DNA from: Megachile rotundata | Taxonomy: Eukaryota > Arthropoda > Insecta > Hymenoptera > Megachilidae | Direction of reading: 5' to 3' | NCBI RefSeq assembly: GCF_050947335.1 | Contig: NC_134983.1 | Coordinates: 5,270,001 to 5,334,000 of the forward strand | Length of the DNA stretch: 64,000 bases | Part shown: positions 23,944 to 37,798 of the stretch, piece by piece | How the letters are laid out: each line of letters begins with the position of its first letter | Position numbering within the stretch: the stretch's first letter is position 1 | Notes under the pieces: generated by a model | Databases searched by the model: none | Told to the model about the DNA's origin: nothing | The model's input: only the letters and a program-made list of their open reading frames with translations | Translations under genes and position numbers: made by a program

Positions 23944-26900
23944 ATTAAATTAACAATTACATATAAAAATTTAGGACAATAAATGATCAAGGTTTAACAC
24001 AGTTCTCTTTTACAAAACCCAACTTTTCAGAAACGAGTACTTAAAAAGAGTAACAAATCAAAAAAGAATTTCTACACCACACAAACACATTAATTTACAA
24101 ACGAAGAAACAAACAGAAATCGTGTAACGCGAATAAAATTGTGAATAAGCTCTAAATGGCTAATTAGGGCGCATATAAGCAGATTAATCGAAAGAATAAC
24201 GGGAAGCCATTAACAAGAGTTATAACGCGACATAAGCGTATCTGGTATTACAGGAGGCGACCATAACACGTTATAGCACGTGTATTACATGGAGAATTGG
24301 GTCACGTGAATGGCCAAACATCTAGAGGAAATGCGAGCTCAATAGGATAGCCATCTAATGGAGCATTCTATCTTGACGTTAATTGCGGTATTTCGATATA
24401 GAAGGATTATTCACGGTATCGATCAGCCCGCAGGAAATGCATCGTGTGTGACGGTGGGTCGTGTGCGTGCATACCGCGTGCATTTCGTTCGTCCTTTGAA
24501 TCGCAACCGGAAACACGTGCCTCTGTACCTTTAGAATCATTTCATCAATGCGATCGACGTAAATACCTCGCATCCATTTTAAACTGCCGTACCACCACAA
24601 AAACATTTCACAATTTCGCTTTCATTCGCCATATGTGATGCTGTTGAATACCTTAAGAGAATTAGACATACCTATGAAAGGAGGTAGAGCTACACTAGAC
24701 TCTTATTATATTAACAAGGACAAAAGATTACAATGTAAAATATGGATATTACCAAATCAATTTTTCAATCAAATATGGACACATGATGATGTGATGTATG
24801 GTGATATGATGAGTGACAATATAAGGCGTTTTGATTAATCGGTGTTTTTCGTTAAGAATTCAATAGCGAAAGCACAAAACTTCATTTTTGCAATGGAAAA
24901 AATTGTTCAGAATCACCATAGCTGCAACCTTGCCGGAAGTTACACACGTTATGAGATTCCCTGTATAACTTGTGGCTGTCATATAGACAATCATGTAATT
25001 TGTGACTATGTATTTAGATGATTAATGCTAGGCCATATGACACCTGTATGTATATTAACGCCTGATCTAGTTTTTGACATTAATATTTAACGTTTGTATA
25101 TGTATACGTTATTGCAAAGACTTTCAATTTGATTTCATGAAATTTGATGTCAAATTTAAGAAACTAATATTAACAGACTATCGAAGTATTCAAATTAACG
25201 CAAAAAAATTAACTCTAGAATACTCAATTACTATTCTGCGTTGGATTTATTAAATATTAATATAAAAAATTATTATTTGTCAATTTTCAGTTTAATCTAA
25301 TCAATTTTCCTTTAAATTTCATGTACCAATTTTTCTTTATTAATTTTATCGTAAAACTACACATTTGTTATAAAATTGTAAATTTAAGCAAAAACAATAA
25401 ATTATTCCAAAAAACATTTCAGTACTAAATTTTCCCCACCGAATCACCCAGTCTTGATATAAAATTCTTCACAATTTTCGTAATTAAACTTAAACGGAAC
25501 ATACCGTACGTTACAAACTGTAATGAATAAAAATGTCCTACGCTTTCTGGTTGGCAGTTACATTTGACGTTGCCTGTTATGGAGTTAACAAATCCGACGT
25601 TTAATGTTCGTTAAGCGAAAGTTACTCGGTTGCTCGATAAATGAAAAGATTTCGTGGATATTCACGCGATATTACGCAAGTTCTGGGCACATCGTGATAG
25701 AACTCGGAAAAATTATGAGTAATTTTAATGAATATATATCCCTCGAACGGTACGCTGTAGTCGAGTATAGCACATCATGCATATTCATTTTTATGCGCGG
25801 CTTTCTTTCTGCCGTGCAAATATTCACCAGGAATTTATGAAATTCTTTATCGCGGTTTCACTCGTTAAAATGATATCAGGGCTAAAGACTACTTATTGCG
25901 CTGCGTAAAAAGCTTTCGTTGCCGAATTAAAAGGAATTACCAGTGAAATAACTCGTGAACAAAAATTGCTTGCTCCTTTTGACTGGACGGATACGTTGAT
26001 ATTTTAAACGCTATTTGTCGAAGTAAAACGTTGAAAGTCAAATTGCTTTATTCAAAAAATTAATACGATTAGTTTGTCAGGAAGATCAATATCTACAAAA
26101 CGATACAATTTTCTTCAGATTGATTTATACAAAATACAGCAATTATCTTCGTTCTTTTCTTCATTAAAATTTTATTATTAATTATTATATTATATTGTAT
26201 ATAATAATTACTAACAAAAATTAATAAAGTATTAAACATAAAATCTTTAATAGCCATTGATATTTCAATGAAATATTTCCAAAATAAATTAGTCACTATT
26301 TTGTCGTAAGGTGCTATTGACAGAAATCTTCATCAATGCTGTTAATTTCAACATTTTATTTCTTCGAAAATTAACAAAAAAAAATGACAGAAAAATTAAT
26401 ATTACAACATTTTATATTCAAAACATCCTTAAAATATTCACATCTGAAGACTTAACCACCAAGATAACATTTATCGAACAAACTTGCAGTAAACTTATTT
26501 GATTTAACAAAGCTCAAATGATTTAACTTTGATACTTTTAATTATTTTATGCAAATTAAAAGTTTTACGCAATTCACTGAGCTTCCAGAAGTTGCTACAA
26601 ATTAATGCAATATCTATCTACAAATGCAGAACGTGAAAAGAAATACACGATAAAAGCCAGATATAAAGATGTTTCCTAGTTTTTTTTCATTTTTACGAGA
26701 AACTTTTACACGCGTCCTTCCATAAAGTAACTAAGAACATAACAGTTTGTTTTAAATTGATTGATGCTGCTATAAACATAAATAATGTATCTGATCCCAT
26801 TTGTCATGTTTAAAAGAACGCACTGTGTACGAGAAATGTGTAATAAACGAACGCAATGTGTACGAGCAATATATTACAACAGAGGATGGTACTTTACATG

Positions 26901-28127
26901 TAATAGAACAAATTTATAGCCGATAAAAATATCGTTCGGATAGTAACGTATTATTTATAACGCTTTTATCATCGATGAAGTTCTAACGAGCTAGAGCGAC
27001 GTAAAGTGACCTAGTAATCATGGTACAATAAAGTTGTAGGAAAAATTTTCCTTAACTAATGAATAAAAATCGTAAAAATTCAATTTAACGCGGTACAATC
27101 GAGCATAACATTAATTAAGATAATTAATTACGTCTGTACCGTCGTGTATGCAAATTTTCTCTCATTTCGTTTACTGTATTTTTACATTCAGAAATGTAGA
27201 AGGAAAATGGGGTTGTGTATAATTGTCTGCATTGACATTTTTTAAATATTACCAACATCGGTACAGTTCACTGCAAGGAATGCGAAGGTACATTTCAGTT
27301 GGATCGAACAGTAGAAATTTCTGACTAGATTGTTTACGTGAACTTTCACCCGAACAGGGTAGTCAGAGCCGAAGAAAATGTCGTAAAGAACTTTAAAAAT
27401 GGAACAAAGGTCGGCTCGTGACTAACGTCATCCAGCCTGGTCTTAAGCCAGCCGTTCGGAACGCGACGTGTCTTCTTCTTTCTGAATAAATTCACGTCCA
27501 GCCGACAGGAATACGAGAATAAACGCGAGTAAACAAATCAGAAGATAAAATTGCAAACGTGCCGCACATTTCTCGACGATCTAACCGCGCCACAGCATTA
27601 TTTAATTCTTTGGGCGGAAACGTGCCCCTGTTGTTTTAACCGTCCAATCTCCCCCTTGCAACCCCTTCAACTCCCATTCTCGTTCTCTCACACTATGCAT
27701 CCTTCGTTCCCGAGAACGAGAAATTGAATCGGTATTCTTCGAGCCGTTCGCATCGGAAATTTATTCTGGGACGCTTCCAGAAACGAAAATTAATTTCGAA
27801 ATTTCGCTGCTCATCGATCTGACGCGACAATTTTCTTCGGAGCGAACTAAAACTAAGTTTTATACTTTGTAAGGAAACAGTAGAAACATCTTGAAAACAA
27901 AGTGATATAACTACACAAAGAATAGCAACATCTTATTCTGATCACTAAATTTCTATACTGTTTTCTTAATATTAATAAAATTTCAGTTTTTCCTACAATT
28001 TATATAAAGTTATTTTATTTGCTATAAAATGTTAGAATATCAATATTGCATGAAAATGTGATAATCTATTTTCTCTACATTTTATGTATAAATTATTTAT
28101 TTCTTTTAAAATGTTCGAACATTAATG
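23944..28127. other. No gene recognised in ~4 kb
   Basis: AT-rich, with GC-richer parts at 24170-24600, 25560-25880 and 27340-27840. Frames of 60-80 codons (for example 24635-24838 and 25604-25840) have no recognisable content. A TTCCCTGTATAA segment near 24957 resembles the end of a TA-flanked MITE, but no partner was found. Confidence 0.4.
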
Positions 28128-28369
28128 CATAGATTAATACTTTTTTGTAAAGAATATGAAGGAGTATCAGCTGATGCAATAGAAAATATATGATTCCATT
28201 TAAAAAAACATTAATAATCTTCATATGTCCTTTACACGTCCACCTACAAAAAAAATATACCACCATCATATGCCCCTCTCAGAACCATTCAACTTCATCT
28301 GAAACATTGTTTGCTATGAGTAATAATAATGACGCAAATCTAGATGGCAAAATGTGGCGAACCACCTTG
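28128..28369 (-). mobile_element. Solitary arm of the 9-kb long-TIR element family
   Basis: About 240 bp closely match the right arm of the element at 9003-9929, from AGATTAATACTTTTTTGTAA through ATACCACCATCATATGCCCC to ATGTGGCGAACCACCTTG followed by TA. The partner arm and centre are missing, so it is a truncated copy. It shows the family is dispersed and that the arm is the best-conserved part. Confidence 0.85.
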
Positions 28370-29279
28370 TATGATACAGATGAATTTAATCTCAAATATT
28401 TGACCTCAAATTATTATTAATAACTTGAAATTATTATCAGATGTTTTAGTAACGTTAAAAAACTATTAAATATGTTCTGACTGTAGGTGTTGAAAATTCT
28501 GAAATGAAAGACATCTTGAATCTAAAACGTTCGAGAAGCACTAAGAAGTATAACGTTTTATCGCAAACACTGTGTGCAAAGAACAAATTCTAATCGTTGA
28601 AGTAGCTTCGATTACTTCGCGCACTATTCTTTCAGCTTGAAGAAGAGTACTCGAGCAGATCTTTCGAATCGATTTTCGCTCGAAAAGGATTAAATATTTT
28701 CAGTTTAAACAAACGCGACCTATGATTTCTCTCCACTGGCACTATTTGCCAGATTCCTGGTGTGTATGAACCCTCTTTCATCTCCTTCAATCCCCGTTGT
28801 TTTATCGCGAATTGCTGGTAGGTGGCCGAGCAAGACCGTTTCATACAGACATCGATGTATGAATTACGCTGGAACTTAACAATGGATTCCTAGTGCAAGA
28901 AAGGTCATTTGAACGTCAATTAAATTCGTTGCGAAAGATACTCTAGGGGAGTCGATCTCTATTTACATAATATCGGGTCGTTAAACGAAAATACGAGCCG
29001 AGTTTCATGATACGTTCACCGTATCGAGCCGGTTTATTGCCATAACGTGTACCACAGGGGTTACGTGTACACTCGGACGATTGGCGTATAATCAAGGTTC
29101 TTTTTTACGATTCTGTAGCTAAAGGGATTTAATTTGTAGTGGGTTTTTCATTAGCCATGCTTCGACATAATGGATCAAAAAAGTATTGACGTACTCTACT
29201 TTTAACCCCTTATCGCACAGTGAACCGTACCATTTACATGAGGTTATATGTACATCAAATTTTCATTCGAATTTAAATG
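28370..29279. other. No gene recognised
   Basis: Moderately GC-rich at 28550-29110. At 29206-29290 a TTAACCCCTTATCGCACAG start and a TGCAGAGGGTT end could be a decayed TTAA MITE of about 85 bp, but the right TTAA has become TTCG. Confidence 0.35.
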
Positions 29280-29935
29280 CAGAGGGTTCGCAGATTTAGG
29301 AACATTTGGATTTGGTAATATTGGAATGGAACATAAGCCTTTGATGATCGAGATGGGGGGATTTAGGAATGTGGGAGAGTAGAGATGCGGAAATTAGCAA
29401 TTAAAAATCTAGGAATTTGGGGATTTGAATATTTAGAAATTTGCAAACTGTGGAATTTGGAAAATTAACAACTTAAGAATTTGGTGATTTTCATGTATAA
29501 CAATTTAGATATTTGGAAGATGGAAAATTTAGAAATGTGACTATTTAAAAATTGAGCAAATTCAAAGCATAAAAATATAGATATTTAAAATCTTAAAAAT
29601 TCAGAAATTTGGAACCTTGAAAATTTAGAAATGTGACTGCTTAAAAATTGAGCAAATTCAAAGCATAAAATGTAATAATTTAGAATCTTCAAAATTCAGA
29701 AATTTGGAACTTTGAAACTTTAGAAATGTGACTACTTAAAAATCCAGCAAATTCGAAGCATGAAAATGTAGATATTTGGAATTTAAAAATTCAGAAATCT
29801 TGAAAATTAAGAAATTTAACATCTTGAAAATTTCGGAACTTGAAAGCTTTAACATTTAAAAACGTGACATCTTGAAAGTATAGAACTTCAACAATTCGTA
29901 AATGAAAAAATTTCAAAGTACAAAAATGAAAAAAT
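29280..29935. repeat. Degenerate 8-bp family block with a ~96-bp higher-order unit
   Basis: Small units (AATTTRGA, AAAATTCAGAAATTTGG) fill the block. On top of this, TTTAGAAATGTGACT recurs at 29528, 29624 and about 29719, each time followed by TAAAAATTGAGCAAATTC or a close variant, giving a higher-order period of 95-96 bp over about three copies. Confidence 0.85.
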
Positions 29936-30489
29936 TGACAAGTTTGTGTAGGTGTTTTTATCCAAAGGGTGTTGCACTCAAGTACAGTCGCCTTTGGGCC
30001 TGAGATAAAGCGAACGAGAAATGGCCTAACCTCGTGCAGGCTTATCTAGAAGTGATCAATTTTATGAGCTGATCATCTTTTATGAGCTTCCATAGCCAAC
30101 TTCCTCGGCCCATCTCACCTTTACCTTTAGTATGGTCCCTACCGATTGTCATTCATGGCAGGTCATCCTCGTAAAGTATTCACTTCCTGGCAGCGTGGAT
30201 TCTTGCGCTTATTCCGCTTCTTTCCACCTATTTGCGCAACGTGTCAGCGTTCGTCAGCGATTTTCTTCGCGAAAAAGTTCGCGTCGAAACAGAACGAAGA
30301 TGAATGACCAGGTACTACAAAGGTACAATAGCATCTTTCTTGATACATCAATTATTAATTCTCGTTTGACAAATGTTTATAAATAGATGCGTTTTTAAGA
30401 TTTTATAACTTTATATTCAAATATTTTCGTATTTTTAAATTTTTTAATTATCATATTTTCAAAATTGTAAATTTGCAGATTTAAAATAT
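29936..30489. other. No gene recognised
   Basis: A GC-richer stretch (29980-30320) with an 84-codon frame of no recognisable family, then AT-rich DNA leading into the next repeat block. Confidence 0.4.
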
Positions 30490-30800
30490 TAGGAAAATTC
30501 TAAAATTCCAAAATTCCAAGATTCCAAGATTTCAAGATTCCCAAATTCCATGATTCTAAAATTCGAAGCTTCCAAAGTTCCAAGATTCCCAAATTCCAAG
30601 ATTCTCAAATTCCAAGATTCCCAAATTCGAAGCTTCAAAAATTCCAAGATTCCAAAATTCGAGCATTCCAGAATTCCAAGATTTCCAAATTCCAAGATTC
30701 CAAGATTCCAAGATTCCAAAATTCCAAAATTCTAAAATTCTAAAATCTGAAAATAATTCTGAAATTTTCCAATCTGCAAATTTCCAATTCCCAAATTCCT
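30490..30800. repeat. (TTCCAAGA/TTCCAAAA)n 8-bp tandem repeat
   Basis: Units ATTCCAAG, ATTCCCAA and ATTCGAAG repeat at 8-bp spacing across about 250 bp, then become irregular. Both strands stay open and encode Gly/Ile/Leu/Glu/Phe/Asn repeats (NLGILEFG on the minus strand), an artefact of the unit. Orientation is opposite to the 4147 array. Confidence 0.9.
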
Positions 30801-33800
30801 CCATTCCTTTCAAAAACGCAATTACACAAACCCAATATCAAAATTTTCAAGTCTTTGAATCCTCCAATTCCCAAAAAGAAAGAATGTCTATCTTTCCCTC
30901 GCTCTATCATTCAGATGCCCAAAATCTCATTATCAAAAATGACACACGAAACGCACACAAGTGCACATAATCCGAAAAGGAGGTTATATCCAAGATAAAA
31001 ATTCGAACTCCCTTCGCAAATAGCAACCGCCTGAAGGAAAATCATACAGTACGAGCACGATTTTGCGATAGCGTAAACGAGCACAGAAAACAAACGAACG
31101 AAAACGAAGAGAATAATAAAAATGAAAAAGAGAGCTCGCTAGTCGATAATCAATTCAGAAGATGGAAAAAAAGACGGCACAGAATACGTTGCATTATCTA
31201 CGAAGGATATCTCCGGGCAGCGAAAAAACTTTTCGCAGCGGCGAAAATACCGCGGTACGGAATATTAATATTGCCATTATTCCCGTAATATCCCGGCGAA
31301 ACGAGGAGCACGCGTAGACCGACACTTTCTCCAGACAATGGAAGCCGAAAACGAAACGAAGCGGAACGCTACTCGGCCAATATCCACGGTATGACGCCGA
31401 AAATTAAAAGCACCGGCAGATGCGCCGCGGCGCCCACGAACGACGGCTGCATTAAAGCGGCGATGCAAGCCGTGCAGACGCCACCGAGAAAACGGGGTAA
31501 AAACAACGTTACCCTAAATCGAGCTAATTAGCAGAATGGCCACCGGTTCGCTGGCAACGAAGAAAATGCTGGATGTTACTAGAAATGTTTCCAGGAGAAA
31601 TCCTTGCGGCATCTTTGTCTGCCCCCTTTGAGTTTTCTTGCACTTTTGATATTAACTTCATGAGTTATTTTGTTATATTTTATTTTATGTTAATAGCTTT
31701 ACGTTGCATCGATCTTCGGGTCATGAATTGCGAGGTTTGGATTTCCTTAAATTTTCTTGTATCAGATTATTCCTTTTTTGGTATTTCAGGGTTGCTGCAG
31801 TATGCCCTTGCGATGTTAAACGTTTAACTGACAATTAACTTTTTTATGTTAAGAATATTTCTTTAAAGTTTGTATAGACTCTCTTATTATTCTTTAAACT
31901 TCAAATTGATATACCAGAAGTATATTACAGTGCTTCTATGCTATCAAATCTGTATTCGACAGAGAGCATACATGCTATATGCTATATTCTACTGACATAG
32001 CATAAATGCTATTTTTAAGTACTTTTATGTTATAACTGCTCATCGAACGTCCGAAAAGGTACTATTAACTTTCTTTGGTTAATAGCGAATGTAGAGAGTA
32101 GTCCGATAGTTACCTTCAATTTTAGGGGATGAAATATTTAAATCATAAAACTTTCGAGTTCTAAAAATCTTCTACCAAAATTGAAGCTTGCAATATGAAA
32201 TTCAAAATTTAATACAAGCATTAAGTGAACTACAATAATTCTTAACATGTACCATAATTTTTTACTATTCATAAATGATTGTAGTTGATAAATTATTCGC
32301 TAATATATTATTATAGTTGATTCAAGATATTACACGTTAACTAACTTTAGAAAGTGAACAATTATACCTATGACAATAAATACTAAATTGAATATTGAAG
32401 CAATTTGTATAAAATGAATGAAAGGATATGTATAAAATGAATGAATAAACTGATCAAATATTTTGATTTCATAATAGTCGTTTCATTCTTCTTGTAAAGA
32501 AGATATAAAGATGTTTAAATATTTTATGAAGTGTAACTGAATATAATTAAGCCAGACATGTAGTCTCCTAAAACGGATATGCACAAGACAATGTGTTAGC
32601 GGTTATTATTATTTCATGAACCCATTATGTCGTATAATTAATTCCTCAGTCACCTGCCTGCACCTTACGTCTAAGCGTATGGTCTCTGAATATTGCAGTT
32701 AACACAAATGACAGAACATTGTATACATTTATAACTGTGAAACACCCTTATAAATCAAAGGTAAATATAATAATTTATTCTCCAAAATAAATGTTCGTTA
32801 ACGGTGGTATTTTCAAGGTTTAATCATTGAGAACATAACCTTAAACACAAATTCAATTAAATTTATTACGTAGTTTAAAAATTTATTTACACAGTAAAAT
32901 CTCGTTTCCTTTACTTTTAGTATCTTTAGTATCCTTTTACAAGACTCTCGAATTATTTCATAAATATTGTTTATTGAAAATAAAGTTCTTTATTATTCTT
33001 CTTTAAATATGATAGAACCCCTCACAAAAGTATGTCACTGCTTCTACTGTAAATAATTGCACATATTTTTATTGAAATCTCAATAAAAATGTTATTTTCA
33101 TCGAAATCTCGAACTACCATTTTTTATATTTAAGTCTATAAGTCAAGCAAAAGATATCGACGAAAATAAAATTAATAACAAAGTACAGAATTTCTCGACT
33201 AAAATATCTTAAGAAAAATTTAATTCGAAGTTCAAAACTTAAAATAAAAACGATCGATAATATCAAAATTTAAAATAAGGAATGCCATTCTTGTGAAATG
33301 TAATTCTTGTATCAATTTAATATGAACATAGTTTCTAGTTACTTTTAGACCAGACTTTTGGGAAGAATCTTACTATTTACGGATGACCCGAGACTAACAG
33401 GTTAAAAATTGCCTTCCAAATCCGTTGACGCCATCACATACTATCAGTAATCAATAATCCAATAATACAGAAACTATTCGCAAGTCGTCGTAATTGCAAA
33501 GATTTCCCGCATCGCAATCCCTTCAAATACCGATCAAGAATCAATTTATTCGACATCGATGCATTTGCTACTCGACAACGTACCAAACATTCTCGCCTGC
33601 ATTGATCATTACCGGTTAATTATTCAAGCCCTGCTGCAACTTTCGCGACAAATGCTTTTAAGTGAAATACAATGCTGATCGAAATTGTAACCTCAATTCA
33701 TTTTTAGCTAACTTATTGCATTTCGTTTTTAGAGTATCATGGAAACGTAATAACAAAAAACAATATTGTGTGAAAATATCTTGCAATCTTTATATATAAT

Positions 33801-34019
33801 TAATTATTACTTTTTTTATGCAAAGTTCGATTTGTAGAATGAGCGGAGGTGTAGAGTTGATTTATAAAAAATTATTTAGTTAGATAGTAAGTATATTTAT
33901 AGTTATTATAGAATTTAGTTTATTTGATACATTAATCCACTGTGAATAATTAATTGACAAATGGCAGTTTTTATGATTTTAGTTAGCTTGATAACCGTAT
34001 GTTCTCAATTTTCAAGTTT
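30801..34019. other. No gene recognised; CpG-rich block 31180-31560
   Basis: 31180-31560 is GC- and CpG-rich and could be regulatory. The rest is AT-rich. Fragments sharing a CTTCAAATTGATAT-like motif (31896) reappear near 60995 and 61358 and may be traces of a dispersed repeat. Confidence 0.4.
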
Positions 34020-34670
34020 TAAAATAAAGTTTCAAAATTTTTAAATACTTAAATTTTCAAGGTCATAAATTAAAAAATTTTCAAACTTTCGAAACTAAAA
34101 ATTCTCAAATTCGCTGGATTTTCGTAGAAACATAGAAATTCTCGAATTTCCACATTTTTAATGTGGAAATTCTGAAAATCTCAAATTCGCTGGATTTTCG
34201 TAGAAACATAGAAATTCTCGAATTTCCACATTTTTAATGTGGAAATTCTGAAATTCTCAACTTCACAAAATCTGAAATTCTCAAATTCTCAAACTTTCAA
34301 ATTTCCAAAATCTCAGAATTTCAAATTCTCAAATTCTCAAAATCTCAAATTCTCAAATTCTCAAATTCTCAAATTCTCAAATTCTCAAATTCTCAAATTC
34401 TCAAATTCTCAGTTAACAAATTCTCAGTTAACAAATTCCCATACTTCTAAAGCCCAAAGTTACCATACTTTCAAACTCATAAATTTCCAAATTCCTATTC
34501 TTCTAAATCTCCGAATTCCCATATTTCCAAGCTCTAAAATTTCAAAATTCCCAACCCCTACATTTCTAAGTCTTTACACTTCTAAATTTCCATACTTCAA
34601 AAATCTCTTATTTCCAAACTTCAAATGTTCTCAAGTTTCCAAAAATTCCAACTCAAGTGTCCAACTTCAT
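34020..34670. repeat. 8-bp family block with a 76-bp duplication
   Basis: Degenerate units lead into a 76-bp direct duplication (34104-34179 and 34180-34255). A near-perfect (CTCAAATT)n array follows at about 34318-34411, then decayed units to 34670. A 149-codon frame through this block is Ser/Asn/Leu/Phe-rich because of the repeat and is not a gene. Confidence 0.9.
34104..34255. repeat. 76-bp direct duplication containing a hairpin
   Basis: Two copies, identical by eye, of a unit with CGCTGGATTTTCGTAGAAAC and the self-complementary ATTTCCACATT/AATGTGGAAAT (11-bp stem, 3-base loop). Their near identity points to a recent duplication. Confidence 0.9.
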
Positions 34671-37524
34671 GAAACCTTGCAAGTATAACAAAACTGTTCA
34701 TCGAAAAATTGTAAACCTACAACGAAAAATCGAAAATAGAATTCGATCAATAATTCAGATCAATGTATAAAGACATCACTATCTACTCAATATTATTCTT
34801 GCAATACTATCTATGTCATTCCAACCTTTCTACGTTCAGTCATCCTGTTTCTACATTATTTCATTACGTCCTGTGTTCATAATTTCTATAAATCATTTAA
34901 TCTTTCTACCAATCCATTTTTTTTTTATTTAAGCTTAAGTTGTACTCTCATAAGAGAATTATAAAACTGTACATGAGGTTTACAGGTAGTTATACAAGGT
35001 GTTATACAGATGGCTTAATATCTTAATATCTTTTTGTGAAACGTTACGTACAAGTAATTTTATGTAAAATGACTGTTGAATTTTCATATCAATTAAATTA
35101 GCAAAAATAAATGTATTGAGAAGTCGGTAATCAAGTTCGTGCATTTATCGATTACTTGGAAGATACCGCTAGAATTACATTTTCAATACTCATAAATCAA
35201 GTGGAATTAACAAATTTTAAAGAAGTCCTTCCAAGTCGTTTTCTTCTTAAATAATACATTCATTTAGTCTTTTAAAAGTTATTGTATTTTTGTGTTATTT
35301 TAAATATAATAATAACCTTCCATATTCCATCAATGACATTTTACACTTTCATGTTGTTTTTCTTTAAAGCTGTAAACTGCGAGGCATGCTTCGATGTTCG
35401 GTTTATGGAGCAAGGATTTATTTTCATGCTCTCCCAAATACTTATTTCTAAAAATAAATAACCGAACTTATAATTTTATCCAACAATGCAATATTCCATT
35501 AGCAACATCATCGCAGCCATCATGGTCTCCCTGTACCTTTGCCCAACTCTGGCATCCCTTGTTTCTCAGATACTCGTAACTTTCACCCTACTTCGTCTGT
35601 TTTCCTGTCCAGCTTCGGGCCAAGTGTATTTACTTTTATGGCTCTTTTGCGGGTCCACGGACGGGCCACGAGTCGTTCGGCCCTTGTACCACCGTGAGAT
35701 ATATACTTTTCGTCGGCTGACCCTTGGCCCGGACCGACAAGTTACTTTTTTCATTTGGCTAATGAAATAACGAGGCGATGTTCAGCGTTTCGCGTGAGAA
35801 ACATCGCGACGGCTTTACACCAGGGTAAATTAGGATTCCTTGGCTAGTAGGTAAGGCAACGCTACCCTGATGCCCTGAGGAATTACGAATTCGCGTGCGC
35901 GTCTCGGCGAACGTAGCTCCGGGCGTTACTTTTAAATTAAAAGCTCGCTCGGCTGTTTAAAGGACAGTTTAAGAGTGGAGAGATGCGAGCTGAATGAAGC
36001 ACACGCGTTGAATCGAAAGCGTTGTTTTCCTGGCGAGAAAAGGCTCCTCCGTAACGAACTTACGCGATTAAACTCTAGACCTGCTATTTTATCCGCTTTT
36101 TTTTAGGCTGATGTTAATTACGTTTTAATCTAGTGTTGCCGTTTTATTTGCTGCGAGTTTCCCAAAAGTTCCTGCGCCAAATAACTTGCTGACATGGCTG
36201 GGTAAATAGACTTTCTGTAGATGGCTATAAATATCTAATAGTATTTGTATAACAACATTTAGTTGTGTAAGTATATCAACTCTTATTTATGTCAGTATCC
36301 ATTATATACGAATTCATAGTTTATAAAGAGTAAATTGTGTAAAAAATAATTGTGCGAATGTAAATATTGAGTTGGGTTACATAAAACCTGATTTCCGCGT
36401 GTTTTATAAATATAATAGCCTTGTATATTCTCTTCATGTTGGCGTCAATCAATTTTCATAAAATTTCATTAAATTCATTATGGTGTCAATAAAATAGTTT
36501 TTATGCAAATCAACTGGCTATTTAATACGTCAGATTCTGTTATATAATTTATGTGTAAACTACGAATTTAAAGATTATTGGTCATAACTTTTAGTCAAAA
36601 GATTAATAAAAATAAAGGGTTGAAATTGCATGCATATGTCATTTACATGTATGTAATATGTAAATATGGAAGTATGTAATACATTGTATGATAAATTTTC
36701 ATAACACAAAACCTTATTCATATTCATTTCTGAGCTTTCAAAGATTGAAGAGATATTTTATTTCATAATTAACCATATATACTTTAACCGAATTAATTGC
36801 GTATTAATCCTGCGCGTTTTATCCGCATGTTAACTTTGAAATCAATTATACATCATGAGATATCACATATGTATGAAATACATTGCCCAACATTTTGATG
36901 TAATTCAATAAAATTATAATGAAAAGGAATTCCACTTCAAAGAAAATTTGATTTCTTTTTAAGCTTTTACAATTTCTATGACTAAAGTACGTAGTAAATA
37001 AATAATTGAAAAATGAGTTTACATTTGTAACACGTAGCTTACTACCTGTTAAGATAAGAAAAAATTTATACAGTTGGGAATACAGAGTCGCATTATGAAA
37101 ATCATGCACGTTATCTCACTCCACAATGCTATTCAAGGTTGATTTTCAATTAAATGATATTTAATGTAACACGCAGCTTTAATTTTCAATGAAATTGTAT
37201 TTAATGCAACCGAAGTATTAAGCAAATATGTCTGAAAAATATTAAATATAATAACGAGAATATTCGAATATTATAACAGTATTCAAAACTTCCTTCAAAT
37301 CGGGGAAACAAAGGTGTACTCTCGTTTCTACACGCATCGTTGCATTTGTAACAATTGTGATTGTAGGCAGATAGGCCACCATGTACCATTGAATTTCTTC
37401 TTTCCCATTTTGTTCCATTTCCACAAATTTTATAGTTAGTATAGGAGACGCACATGCGTGGGACATATCGCATATACATATGCTCGACAACCCTATTCTT
37501 GATGCGTATGAAGCTGACCCAGGA
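34671..37524. other. No gene recognised; GC-richer block 35480-36070
   Basis: The block at 35480-36070 is GC- and CpG-rich with overlapping frames of no recognisable family, possibly regulatory DNA. The remainder is AT-rich. Confidence 0.4.
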
Positions 37525-37528
37525 TTAA

Positions 37529-37794
37529 CCCTTTGCCACAATTTATTTTCCAGATACGTCAGTCAAAACTAAGTATTCATAGCTATAATATTAAAACAAA
37601 CACAGAAAATTAAAATATGAGTATTTTATATTCAGCGATCCTTGGCTATACAAATTTCAGTTGTTAAATTTCAAATTGAAGAGTATTAAAAATTTAATAA
37701 ATTTGAATACTCTTCAATTAAGATTTGTAGGGTTTTTCACATTAGAGCTATGAGTGCGTCACGAGTGAGACTCGTCAAATAATACCACAAGAGG
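37529..37794 (+). mobile_element. TTAA-flanked MITE, copy A (266 bp)
   Basis: It is bordered by TTAA at 37525-37528 and 37795-37798. The left end is CCCTTTGCCACAATTTATTT and the right end, reverse-complemented, CCTCTTGTGGTATTATTTGA. TTAA duplications and CCCT-type ends are the mark of piggyBac-superfamily elements. It holds a 14-bp perfect hairpin and the landmarks TTCAGCGATCCTTGG and GAGTGCGTCACGAGTG, which recur in other copies at 44.1, 46.8 and 62.2 kb. No coding capacity. Confidence 0.7.
37674..37719. repeat. 14-bp perfect inverted repeat inside MITE copy A
   Basis: AATTGAAGAGTATT (37674-37687) and AATACTCTTCAATT (37706-37719) are exact reverse complements separated by an 18-base AT spacer. 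At a related copy (62.3 kb) only one arm is present. Confidence 0.9.
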
Positions 37795-37798
37795 TTAA

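Noticed and set aside
29206..29292. Possible 85-bp TTAA MITE
   Set aside because: The left end fits, but the right TTAA is TTCG and the terminal match is short; could be chance.
34239..34688. 149-codon plus-strand frame
   Set aside because: Reads through (CTCAAATT)n and its degenerate flanks; composition is purely repeat-driven.
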